The notes under the pieces are model-generated. The model was not told where the DNA came from, ran no database searches, and saw only the letters and a program-made list of their open reading frames with translations. From assembly GCA_029964075.1 (NCBI GenBank), contig CM057147.1:23085513-23149512 (forward strand): a stretch of 64,000 bases of DNA. Direction: 5' to 3'. Position numbers and translations under genes: made by a program. Of the stretch, positions 32,301 to 45,290 are shown in pieces (positions within the stretch are counted from its first letter, which is position 1; each line of letters opens with the position of its first letter). Origin of the DNA: Patiria pectinifera. Taxonomy: Eukaryota > Echinodermata > Asteroidea > Valvatida > Asterinidae.

Positions 32301-35300
32301 AAAAAAAATTAAAAAAATTGGGAGATGGGGATTCTAACCCTCCAACATGTCAGCCATTTTTTGAAAGGTGAACTAAATATTCCTGAGGTTCTTTTTTTAC
32401 TTATGTTAACACAATGTTAAAAACTTGTGTTAAAGCTAGAGTCCATCATTTGCAGCTATCCCAAAAGTAATAAAATAAAGTAAAAACTTGTTGAACAAAA
32501 TAAAAAGATTTGAAAAACTCTAAAAGAAATTAACTGCTTTAAAGCTGGGATTTGAAGAAATCAATGAAAGAAAGAGATTTCCAACGGTGATTCTTAAGAA
32601 GCAATCCGTAGGAAAATTTAAATTTAAATTAGTAAATTAGTAGTATCAGCGCGCCAGCGCAAGCAGGAAATAGCGACGCACAGTTGCCATGTGCACGATT
32701 GAATTGGAGCAATCCGGCATCGACGCCGCGCGGCGCGGCGATCGGCAAAATAGCTGCAATATCAAAACATTCAATTGAAGATGATTTGAAGTGAGATTTT
32801 TGAATTGTGTTGCTGAAGCTTAGCTGAAACTTCATACAGCTGAAACTTCATTCAGTCATAGTCATTTTTTGAACTCTTTTTTTTTGTTCATTTGAACAAA
32901 ATGCACAAATTACAAATGATGGACTGTAGCTTTGTTCTGACTGTTCTGCCACCCGACTGCACATATTCACATTCCTAACCCTAATATTGCCCTCTAACCA
33001 ACCCTAACGTCACACCTAGCTAACGGTGTCTTCTCCTCTGTGCTCTCTTCTGGATTGAGGATTTAATATTAGTGCATACAGAGCACGCAGTCTGCATGCT
33101 TGCTCATCCTCATTGCTCCACTTTTCCCTGCTTGCTAAAGTCTATCAAGAAGTCTAATAACACAGTGAAGGACACCCAGAATGTTATGTAACGCTTCCTG
33201 TGTAAGTCACCATGTGGGGTCGTTCCATGAAGATTGTCATTCTTTCAATCATGCATATGCAGCGTCATGCATGTGGGTGTGTTCATGGAGGACGAACTCC
33301 TTGGTCCGTGTTCCTTGCTGTTCCATGGTCCGCTTTTGTTTATTTTGTCTTTATTATGGCTTAAATAATAAATGTGTATTTCAAGTCTTTTTTGTATTAT
33401 TGGCAAGTGAAAGTGCGGTGAAATTCTGGATTGGACTGGACTGACCATCTGTAACCATTCATATAAACGTATCTGCGTGCGTGCACAATTACAACCCAGG
33501 AAAGGGCACACTAATACAGTGGCGAATGTACTACAGCATATTCAATTTGCATGCGTGTTGTTGAAAATTCTTTTTTTTTTGAGAAGCTAGCACGCCAGAG
33601 AAGCGAGACCGTGACACTGGGAGTAACACAATCTAGGTTGTCGGAACATACATGTAGGGGTGTCGGAACATAGAGCAGTCATCATAGCTTTAAGATTATA
33701 CACATCAATCTGCCAGCCTTTATACATGCCATACCATGGAATACCCTGTGGTATGGTTCTCTGGAAATCAAAGATTCAAATGCCGCTCTAGTCAGTGTCT
33801 TTGTTCAACCGATTGCTTGGTGCTTGCTTACAGATCCGTCCCCTGTTCCACCTAGCCATAGCCGATCTAGGCCTGGCCCTTTGCTGGCTGTTGGGTGCCA
33901 TCCTGTGGAATATTCCTTTTGATGGAGTGGGTACCGTCGGCTTCCGGGTCTGCACTGTGCTGCAGGCCGTCACCGAGGTACGAACTAGAAGAAGAGGAAT
34001 CAACAATAAAATTTCATTTCATTCTGGAAAAAAAATTGAAACTTCTGTAAATCTTCTATTTTTAATTATCTTGAAAAACAAAAGGGTGAAGTGTCTATTT
34101 TGGCAGAGATTTGACTGGATGAAATCTAAAAAGCAAATGCTTACACTACCAACTAAAGAGGTAGTGAATATCAGGATGCTTATGAGCCATGAGAAAACCA
34201 ATTTCAAAAATTGTTCAAATCTTGAGATTTTTCATCCTTGCATTTGTTTTTCTCACTAAAGTGCAGTGACGTACATCATGAAACAGTTTGAAAACTAACA
34301 AAGCTTCATCCTCCGTTTGTTGCGAAAAAAACATTTTGAATTATTAGAAATGTCGCAGATAAACATGAATCCAGACGTTTAAATGAAATTTCTTGTGGCT
34401 ATCCTTTTTTGGCTTGCAGATGTTCAACGTCATCAGTTTCTTCCTAACGGTCAACTATGCACTGAACGTGTACCTCAGGTTGAAAGACAGACACAACAGA
34501 GCAAAGAAACTGACCCTGTTACATGTAAGACACCATCTACATGTTTTAAATATATATCTGTCAGGTGCAATGCTGAGGTGGGATGTCAACCCACCCCCCC
34601 CCCTTTTTCTTTTGGTCAGCCAAACATTCTACCTGTCAGCAAAATTGTGTGTGTTTGGGATATATATGCAGCTTAGACAAGCGCCACCTTTTATCTAATA
34701 GTGTCCAGTCCAATCGACTTTGAACAATGCCTACCCTCCCCATTGGTCAGATGATTATACAGTCCCCTCCCCCCGCATATTTTTTTTTCTGCAGCAAACA
34801 TCGTCTTGCAACCAATAACATCACTTACCCTAACATGAATATTTATCACTTAGCTTCTCATAGTGTTTTCCTTCAATTAAACCTATAAAAAATATTTGAT
34901 GAAAACGGGCATGGGCTCGAACCACGGATCTTGCGATTTATAGTTCACTCCACTATCCACTAGGCCACAGTGGCAGCTCGACGAAAGCCATTCTTTGAAA
35001 TTGTTTAATGTACATGCATGACTGAGTGATAGCAATAGTGTGACATCATTGCTCTGGATAATATGATTCATGGACGATGTGTGCTTCAAATAAAAACACC
35101 CTTCCCCCCCCCCCCCCCAAAAAAAGAGTCCGGTGCTAAAATTTGACCGAGTAGTTCCCACTTTGATTTCTTTTTTTTGTTTGATTGGTAGGGGGTAGAT
35201 CACTCAACAAGGGCATCCCACTGAAGTAGGTGGGACACACCTAGGGCGACCTGTCCCCCCTCAAAAATTCTTCACAGACAATGTTTTGCTGTGGAGCCTG

Positions 35301-38300
35301 GCGTCACCCAAGCTCATTATTTTCCTTACTCATTAGTTTAAGGCATAAAGTTTGAAGGCCAAAAAATGTATTATGAGATACGTTGGTGTACATTCTAATC
35401 ACAGTATTGTGTTTATATCAGATGTTTTTGAAAATAAATGTAAATATCTTTCCAAATGCTTGTTAATTATGGATTGAATTTTTTAACGCCATGCTGTGTT
35501 GGTTTTAAGTTAAAACTACTCTCAGATCATGAAATATGAGTGATTTAAATTTTACCCATAATGCATTGCAGCATATGTCTATTTACGCATAGTACAGTTG
35601 TACATGTACCGTTCTGTACAGCATTTATATATAGTGCCCCTTTCTGAAAACCTTTTTGAACTAAATGACATGATGTTACAGTGTACGGTACATGTATGTG
35701 TGTTCTCAAGTGTTTTTTGAAGATTTTCAAATTTAGAATTTGTTTTCTTTTTACAGACAATGACTTCAATGAAGTGGATAATGAGGCTATTTTATGTAAT
35801 TTCATGGTGAGTACAGTAAATCAATATTTGCCAAATTCAAAAGTTTAGCACTTGGGTTTTTATAGTGAATTCTAATAAAATGGGAACAGTCACAGAGAAT
35901 AATGATGAGTTTATGCAAATATTTTGGAAGGATCGTCTTTTGGGAAAACAAAGGTTGGAATTTGTTTTGGGGTCAAAGGCCAAAGTCAATGCCAGAAATA
36001 GGTCAAATTAAATTTTTGGTTTTCTAATTTGTGGGTTAAATAATGTATTGAATGAAGTTTTGAGGAATGTTTTGTTGTTAAGGTTAAGAAAGGATAGTGT
36101 TGGGTTGGGTTGGAGTCAAAAGGTCAAAGGTCAAAGTCATTTTGTGCAAAATAGAGAAAAAGACATTCTAGAGGATAATTTATGATCAGATTTTTTTTTA
36201 GTGATCTTTGGAGAAGGGTTGCCCAGCCCTCCAGTAACTCCAGATTGGTTTTCATTTATTTTGGGTTTAAAGGTCAAAGTTCAAGGTCACCTTTTGAGAA
36301 ATAGAGTAAAATCTTTTTAATAGGTTTTTTTTTCATGAAAGTAGGTAAAAAAGGTTGCAATCATGTTGCATCATTTTGATGCCCAAATGAATCCACTTTT
36401 GTATTAGTTTTGGAGTCGGACTCAAAAGGTCACAAGTCAAGGTCATGAATAAATGTTTACGTTAGTGTACATAGTGTTCTTAATTCCATCACAAATCTGT
36501 CACTAATTGGGTCACACAAGTGTATCAAAAATCAGTGCATAAATCCGGTCTCACGAGGTAAGGAAAGGGTGGGGGGGGGTGAATCGTATCAAAACAATGC
36601 CTTTGTCATAGTTCGTTTGAATAGCTTGTGACTTGACTTTGGACTTGTGAGTGATTTTCAAATCTTTTAGTTATACACTCATCATCTAGTAATGGTCAAG
36701 GAGATTGAGAACTTGGAGCCTTGGATCATTTCTCTGAATCATTAATTAGTTATCATGGTTAACTGGCTCTATCACAGACATTACAATTCCATTCCTAACG
36801 CTCGAATTACACTGTACTGAGGATTTTGCCAGCAATACTGAATGAAGTGAACCACTTACCTGACAGGTTACTGCCCATCGCTGTCATGACACCAGTCGTG
36901 GTGGTGCACAATCGCCTCCGAGCACAGGACCCATGCACCGAGTAAGTCACGCTACTTTGATTGCCACCCAAGTCTCAGGGCTGTGCAAACTCGATTGTGA
37001 TGCGATCAAGCTAAATGAGTCGTTTGTCGGGAAGTTTTATTTGGAGAAACAGGCCATCACTTCATCACATAACTTCATGACATCTCTTGGTGTTCCAACT
37101 TCCATAATTTTTGAACTAAAGAAGGTATCAGCATGCAGTTTTCACAGCAGTAATGCTGAGATTGTGCTCTTTTCAAATCTGTAAAAAGATAGAAATTGAC
37201 CAGGGTCGACAAACGACTCATGTAGCTTGATCGCATCACAATTATTCCTTATTTTGAAAGAAATCTGCTTCTCATTGTGTCAAAAAATTCTCTCCTTGAA
37301 GTACTTTCCGTTGTCATGCATAGCCTCAAATTGCATTCAGTGTGTCATAGTATCTTGGAGTTATCAATAGCAATACAAGTATTTGTGATTTGAATAACTT
37401 ATACATAAATAGCCCCTCATCACCCCCCCCCCCCTCCTCCTCCCCTAAAAAAGGTGTGGAATCAATAGGGCTGTGCATTGGAACCGGGTTCCTGAGTTCC
37501 CTACTGCTGATGTCCGGAACCGGTTCCAGATTATGGGATCACGTACCCGTAACCAACTTTATACCTTACTTAGTAACTTCTCAGACAATGAAAAAGAAAG
37601 GTTTTGAAAGTCACTTTTGTGGGGACCTCATAAAATGAAAACCAGGCAACATGGGAAAACAACATGTTTCGCGTTTATGACGCTCGTGAAAGTTGCAGTT
37701 TACACGGTAAAGCTCTGCTCACTGTACGCTCTTGCATCTTGCTGCATTGAGGCACAGCCGAAGTGGTTGTATTATCGTGCAGACAAAAATCAGGGTTCGA
37801 AAGTAGCGGTAGCCCGCTAGCCAAATGCTAGTCAAAACAGCGGCGGGCTAGTCAAACTATTCCTTAAGTAGCCCAACTGCCGAGTCAAAAATTATTGGGC
37901 GGCAAAGATGAAAGGACAGGAAGAAATAAATCTTTAAAATTCAGAAAGAAAACCTCATCAGGTTGTGTCTATTTTTTTTTCAACTGTTTTAAAAGGTTAA
38001 ATTATTAGATCTGTTTATTAAAAAACACTGACAAAATTGCCTCAGAATTGAGCCTGAATAGATGCCATTTTGTATTTAAGCTAAAAAAAATGGGGGCTAG
38101 TGAAAATGCCCGCGGGCTTGTTAACATTCTGTTTCAGTAGCCCGGCTGGCTAGTGAACAAAAAAGTTAAAGCTATAGTCCATCAATTGTAATTAGTGCAT
38201 TTTGTTCGTTTGAAGTAACAAAAGTGTTCAAAATCTAATGAAGGATACTGAACAACTTACTTGATGAAGTTTCAGCTCAGCTTCAGCTTTATATTCCGAG

Positions 38301-41300
38301 AAAAACAGCATTCTAGGATCTCAATTTCAAATCAAAAGTTGCTAAATCATGTTTCGAATTGTTTTGAATTGCAGCTTTACGCGATGTCGCACACTGATCC
38401 GACGAATTATAGCAACCGCGCGCGCCTGTGCGTCGTTCCAATGCTTGCGCGCGCTGCGCCGAATAACAAAACGAACTACTAATTTAAATTTTCCTACGGT
38501 GCTTCTTAAGACGCACCGTTGGAAATGCCTTCTTTTGTTGATTTCTTCAAAATGAGAGCTTGCCAGAAAGGATAATTTCACAGGGAGTTTAGTCCCCTTA
38601 CTATCTTTCAACCAGTATGTTTTTCAACAATAATTACGCCAGTTACTTTTTTGGATAGCTGCAAATGATGGACTCGGGCTTTAAGGTCAAACCCTGAATA
38701 TGTATTGAACAATCTGAGCAGGAATTTGAGATTTGAATTTTGGGTTGGGTTTCTTTAATGGGTACCTGGTTACCCGTATTTTGTTCACTCGGGTACCCAG
38801 TGTCCGTACTACCGGTAAATGCACAGCTCTAGGGACCAAGAAGGCAGTGAGTCACTGTGAAGATAATCTACAGTTAAAAAGGTCAAGTTTATAGTTCTCC
38901 ACAACGTAGTCGCATTCAACTCTTGACATTAAATTTGATGTAACTCAGGAATTAAAGCAGATCTGCATTTTTTTTCTTTTCCTTTGCTGTAGGTGTTTGG
39001 TGCTGTTTTTCAAGCCTTCTGTTCAAGGGGTAAGAAAAGCGAGAAATTTCAGAATAAACAAACCTTCATGTACTCATCTGGGCCCAATTTAATGGCGCTG
39101 CTTCACAGCCAATTTGTGCTAACAGAGCCTCCGTCTATTTCAAAGAGACCGTTAGCAGTAAGCACAGCAAAAGTATGCTTAACCCCAGAGGAAAAAAATT
39201 GCTTAAATCTGTGAAGTAACAATAGAAATCTCCATGCATGTGCAACCGTTAGCACATTCACGCTATGCAATAGTGCTTAAGCAGCAGTATAATTTCATGT
39301 TATAGTAAGCACAACTTTTCTGCTAACTGTTAAGCAGGGCTATGAAATTGGGCTTTGATAGTATTTGGATCATGGTTACTGCAAAGAAAAAGCCCTGTTC
39401 CCTTCTTGGGTACCGATTTGGCAACATTTGTGTACTGTGTTGGTATAATGTTTGGTGTCGTTGTTTTGGTTCTTTGCAGAAAAATGGGTCCTTCGAATCT
39501 TGGTCCTGGGCACACTACGGAGCAATCTTCTTTGTGATTTCATTACTTTTAAGTATGATGTCTATTGTGGTAAGTACATGTTACATGCAAATAAATAGGG
39601 GCAAGGCCAAAATGATGGGATGGGATGGGAAAATGAGGAAAAGAACCTGAAAACCATCAATTACTACCTTTTACTCTTTACTACACGCAGACACCTCCAT
39701 ACTAAACAAAACTTGCCAAAAAAGAATTTTCCCTACCTACCTACGGTACCCTGTTTTCAAATGCCATGTAATCAGAAGCAGAATTTTTTGGGGGGCCTGT
39801 GAAGCTTTTAAATAATGTGCACTTGTAAACATTCTGGTTATCACCAGTTTATACCACGTATAAATCTGCTCACGTGCCTGAATGAATGCATTTACAGCAC
39901 AATTTGATAGTTCTGTTTGAAAAAACAGTTGCCACAATAGTATGGGTCATCCTATAAATTTGAGGTCCACTTTTTTCCTGTTTCATCTGAAATCAAGGAT
40001 TTTATAATTCTGGAAGCAAGCTTTCATGCGGTCGTCCTCCAAAAGTGATTAGGAGTAGCACACTAGCTACCCAACAAATAAAAAAAAAGTATGAAGTCAT
40101 TCTTAACCTAACAGAACTCAACCCATCAAACCCCAACGGCATGTTTTGTTGGAATCTGTCAGGATGGGTACAGTACCCCTAAACTGACAGTCTTTTACAT
40201 TGGGTTGGCACACCTCCAGAATCAAAGTCAGAAATATATGTGTGCAGTTTCCCATATGGTGTTGGACTTTGCCAAGCTGGTTACGGTTCCTAGGAAATCA
40301 TGCCAGGGAGTTAGGGTTAATGATACTTGAATGGTAAATTACAAAGTTCAAAGGTCAAAATATCACACTTTGGACCCTCAATTTATACAGGGTGTTTAAA
40401 AAAAATAAGGAAACCCAACTTCAAAGAATGAGTATGGACAGACGATTATGTTTACTGGCTATAAAACTGGTATCATCTGAAAGCGTAATCTCTATGCTTT
40501 TCAATGATACCGTGTTTAGGTTTTCTGAGTCATGCATCAGTGAGCATCATTGTCTTGAAAACTGGATGCAAAAATCAGACATGCAACTGGGAATTTAGGA
40601 AAAACGTGGAAACTCCAAACCACACAAGACTTTGTACAGTATTTTTCAATTTGTAATGGCATTCATGGTAAGTACAAAACGAGGAAATCAGCAAATCCGA
40701 GGAAAAGTTGCATGCCTGAAAAATGCAGTTGGTTCACTTTCATAAAAAAAACAAACCACTGGGCACGGTGTGCCTATTGTTACAGAAATGTCTGTGAAAT
40801 GGCTTGAATGTTAATCCTCGGGGAAAATGGCACATTGATTTGAACGTTGCTTGGTCAAAACGAGAAATTCACGGCAAACAATAAAATTCAGTTTTGAAAC
40901 CAACCCGACTTGTTTTGGGGTTTCTTTTTATGCACTTGTGTCTTCTTCTTGAATACTTATTCTCATGCACACCATGCCTATTGTGTGTGACATGAAAGTG
41001 AACCAACTGCAATTTTGCATCAAAATCTCATGACAGTGGCGCTCAGTGATGCACGACCCTGGAAATGTATTACAAGGTATCATTGTAAAGCATAGGGATT
41101 ACGCTTTCAGATGATAACAGTTTTATAGCCAGTAAACATTTAGTCTGTCCATACTGGTTCTTCAAAGTTGGGTTTCCTTTTTATTGAAACACCCTGTAGA
41201 ATAAAATACTGCAACATTTGGCCTATGCTGTATACAATGTCCAACCAGGAGCTGAAATGTGTGTGTTAAATTTTTTAATTTTTTTTTTATTTGACTTTGA

Positions 41301-44300
41301 AGTTACTTTAATTTGGAACTAAATTGGTCCACTATTTTCAATTGGCTTGCTGCTCTGAGAAGTCAAGTGAATATTTTTTTTCCCTTTTTGACACTTGAAT
41401 GAATACCTTGCCATTTTTAAGAATATTCATTTTTGATATATTTTATTGTTTGCAGACATTCTATGTTTTGTCGGCGCTAGTTTACCGAAAACTCATGAAG
41501 GGAAATGGTAAGTCGCTTTCCCTGTGTTTTATTAGTGTCATTGGAAATAATAAGATTCATGTATGTAATGACTAGACGTATTTTCACAACATCTAACTTT
41601 TCTTTACCACTTGATCATTAATTTCCAATCACAAATACCGATTCGCAAGAGTTATTTCAACAGAATTTGTACGATATTTCTTGCTGAAACCTCATATGTT
41701 TCAATACTCCGGGGTGTGCACTGGAGCGTAAATTGTACAAAAGGCCATGCACAATGCTCTTATTTTAACCAGAATTAATTTCCTTGGCTGAAATTCGGAC
41801 TTAATATCCCTTTTCTAAAACTCTTCCATTTGCGACGGATCAACCCACCTTGGAAATTCCTAGTTTTTGAGTAAAATCCATGTATCTATTTCGTGAAAAG
41901 CTTGTGGAGACGTATTCATCTATAGAAATTGCCCTGTGGAGACGTATACAATCTTTTGTTCCCTATTGTGTGCACGTCTCCAGAGGGCACGGTGTATCAG
42001 ATCAGACTTCATGGACTGGTGTGTGTGTGTGTGTGTGTGTACAAAAGACATGAGTAAATAGCGTGTTTAGATGTCACCAAGAGACGAGTCGAGGCAATGT
42101 TGACATTTTAACCCGTCAGCTGTGCCTGTGTATAAAAACAGCCAGTGCTTGTTATCACGTCCTTCCACGCGAACTGGTTAACAAATTGACAACCCATCGC
42201 TGGGTTGAAACTTTTGACTCGGCAACTGGCACACACAGAGTTGTAGAATGCCATGGTATAGTGGTTACGGTGTTTGACTCGTCTACGGTGGTGCATGGGT
42301 TCGAATTCCTTTCAGGAACATGGGGTTTGCCCTTTGGCAAGACATTCACAATTGCTTCTCTCCAACCAGGAGTAGGAATGGGTACCTGTGAGGGTAGAGG
42401 CCGAATGTGTGCTGATATCGGCTGCCATGTGGTCTCGTGGCCTGATGAATGGGGAAATAAATGTATTAAAGCGCTTTGGAAAGCATTATAAGCATTGCAA
42501 TTATTGCTATTAACCCTAACTGTATTTGACCAAATGAACACTCCCGACGCACACACAAGTCTAACCATTTCACCACTTGATCACTTCAACTGGGTTCGAA
42601 CCCAAGACTTTGCATACAGCGACAACCAATTACAAGTACTTGACCACATCAAGTTGAGTCTAACCCAGTAATCGCTTGACCACCTGTAACTGGGTTTGAC
42701 CCCAAGACCATGGGGGCACGTGTTGCCAAGCGGTTGAGCACAGGATTTAAGATCGTGAGGTTGTGGGTTCGAGCCCCGCCATGGCCATGCGTGATGTGCA
42801 CTTGAGTAAGGCGCTTTACCTCAATTACTCCTGTCAGCCCAGGTGTTAAATGGGTACTGGCATTATTCAATGCTGGGAAGGTAACAGACTCGCTGTGGAG
42901 GAGGTGTGGCGATCCCCCCCAAAGCAGCATATGAGTCTGGCCCAATCGCTAATGAAAGAGAGATGGGCACTCCGTTCCTGCAAATACAGATGCGTCCCCG
43001 TCACCTTTACCTTTACTATGCAATGGCACACAAGAATCTGACCATGTAATCACTTGCACTGGACCATCCTAGCTACAATCCTGGCCAAATCTCGCTGCCC
43101 CCCCCCCCCCCCTCGGCCCCCATTCAGTGTTGTCTCTCATTGCGCGGTGTGTGCTCCATCAGCTGGAGAGAACAACATTGACCGGGAGAGCAGGGGAGTG
43201 GGTGACCGTGGCATGCAGCTCAAGAAGTGTCCCAACCATTTTGGCCAGGATTGTAGGTCCACACCAAACTCTACAGCTAGCAACCAGCGTGACTCCCAAG
43301 GCACAATGACCACTACGCCTCAGCCTTGTTAGGAATACTATTCTCAGGTCTTTAATTGGTATCTTATTCTTTTATGGTTAAGTTTGGACCAACAAGCAAC
43401 GCAGGGCGCTAGTGGAACTGTGCAAGCGTATCTCCCTCTACATAGCTGCCTTCGTCATCTGCTGGATCCCTGGTGAGAATGCATCAACTTTTTTCTGCTC
43501 TGCAAATTTCCTGTTATGACTCATTATTACCCCCAGACAAGAGTCTATCTTGGTTTCTAGTTTTTTTTCAAGGCCTAAATTTTGGTGTACACAGGCATGC
43601 AACTTTTCCTCGGATCTGCTGATTTCCTCGTTTTTTTTTTTCTTCTCATGAATGCCATTACGAGTTGAAAAACACTGTACAAAGTCTTGTGTGGTTTGGA
43701 GTTTCCTGGGTTTTTTTTCAATTTTGAGTTGCATGCCTGTGCACAGTGTGAGTCAGAATAACCGGAATCCAAATTAAAGAAAGTATTAAAAAAATATGTA
43801 GCAATTATCAAAACAAGTGCAAAATGAGATGTGTATGTTGAACCTGTTTGGTAAAAGTTTTGTGTATATTTCATTGTACCATTTTGAAGAAAAGCGCTAG
43901 CAAAGAACACAGCTGACCACAGTTCCATGGTTCATAAATTGAAATCGCCTACTGATGTGAAGCAGTGTAATAACAAATAAAAACCTGGTCATGGTGACTG
44001 ACTCACTTGAAGTTATTGACACATTTAATAAAAGGCAAAACCAATTCTGTGCGCAGACTGGAAAAATGAGCCACTTCAATGAAAATGGCGTAACTCCTCA
44101 CCACAGCCACTAATTTGAAAAAAAAATCAAAATTCTTGTGGAAGACGAGGTGATAACCATTCATATGAAACACTCAGTTTTTTTTCTCAATATTTGCCAC
44201 ACAAAAGGGTGAACTTGGGCCCAGATCATTCTAACTCACCCTGTACATTGCCTAGGAACTTGTGCAGTCGTCTGACTTACCGGTAGCTACCATATGAGAA

Positions 44301-45259
44301 ATGGACAATCCCAGCATTATGGAAGGAAGTGTAATGTCCCATGACAGAGCCAATGAACTATGATATCTAATGAATGATTGAGAGGAACGATCCCAAACTC
44401 CTAGTCTGTAATCTCCTTGACCATTACTAGATGGTGGATGTATAAGATTTGAAAAATGCATGTTCAGATTTATTCACTGAGCCCTTAAAAGCTATGTCAT
44501 GGACTTTTCCGCTGGAATTGCCCAAATGGGGAAGGTGTAGTTTGACAACTAATGTTCTTCCCAAAACATGCCTGATTTTAGTACATGCTTGCAAGAATGG
44601 TTTTCACTTTAAATTTATTTGAAAATTATAAATACAAATGAGTACATGGATTGGACACCTCTCTGAGCTTTTTTTTCTAGGAGAAAGAAAAATGAATTGG
44701 CTGTTCCGTAACAAGACTAGCAGGGGCCCTAAGTCTTAATATCTTTCATGTAAAAATTCACTGCGACAAAAAGTGCCATTCGGTTTCAGAAATTTTAACT
44801 TTTAAGCTGCTTGTAAAAATTCCAGGAGCACATTAGTTATGCATTTAATTATTTGTACTTTATAGGAAATTTTACGCCCGTGGGGCGCTGTGGTCCAATG
44901 GTAACGGTGTTCAACTCATGTGCCGTGGTACACGGGTTCGAATCCTGACCGTCGGAACATGATGCTTGTGCTCTTGAGCAAGGCACTTTACCATTATTGC
45001 TTCGTCCTTCGGATGGGACGTAAAGCCGTAGGTCCCGTGTGTTGTGTAATGCACGTTAAAGAACCCAGTAACACTTGTCGCTAAGAGAAGGGGTTTGCCC
45101 CGGTGTTTCTGGCAGTGGCAGCAATTATGCGCCGCAGCACCTTGCAAAAAGGTGCTTCATAATGGGTCTCATAATGTTCATATACTTCATTTACCTGGCT
45201 TTGGTTGCATTCTCCCCCAGCGCTTTGTATCCTCTGGCAAAAAGCGCTATATAAATACA

Positions 45260-45290
<31 letters not shown>

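Noticed and set aside
39342..39650. 102-codon intact gene
   Set aside because: Only the 30 codons at 39480-39569 are an exon; the flanks are intron read-through with canonical splice sites at both borders.
43054..43332. 92-codon frame as an extra TMEM116-like exon
   Set aside because: Exons 9 and 10 join in phase without it, no suitable acceptor/donor pair gives matching phases, and it has no membrane-like sequence.
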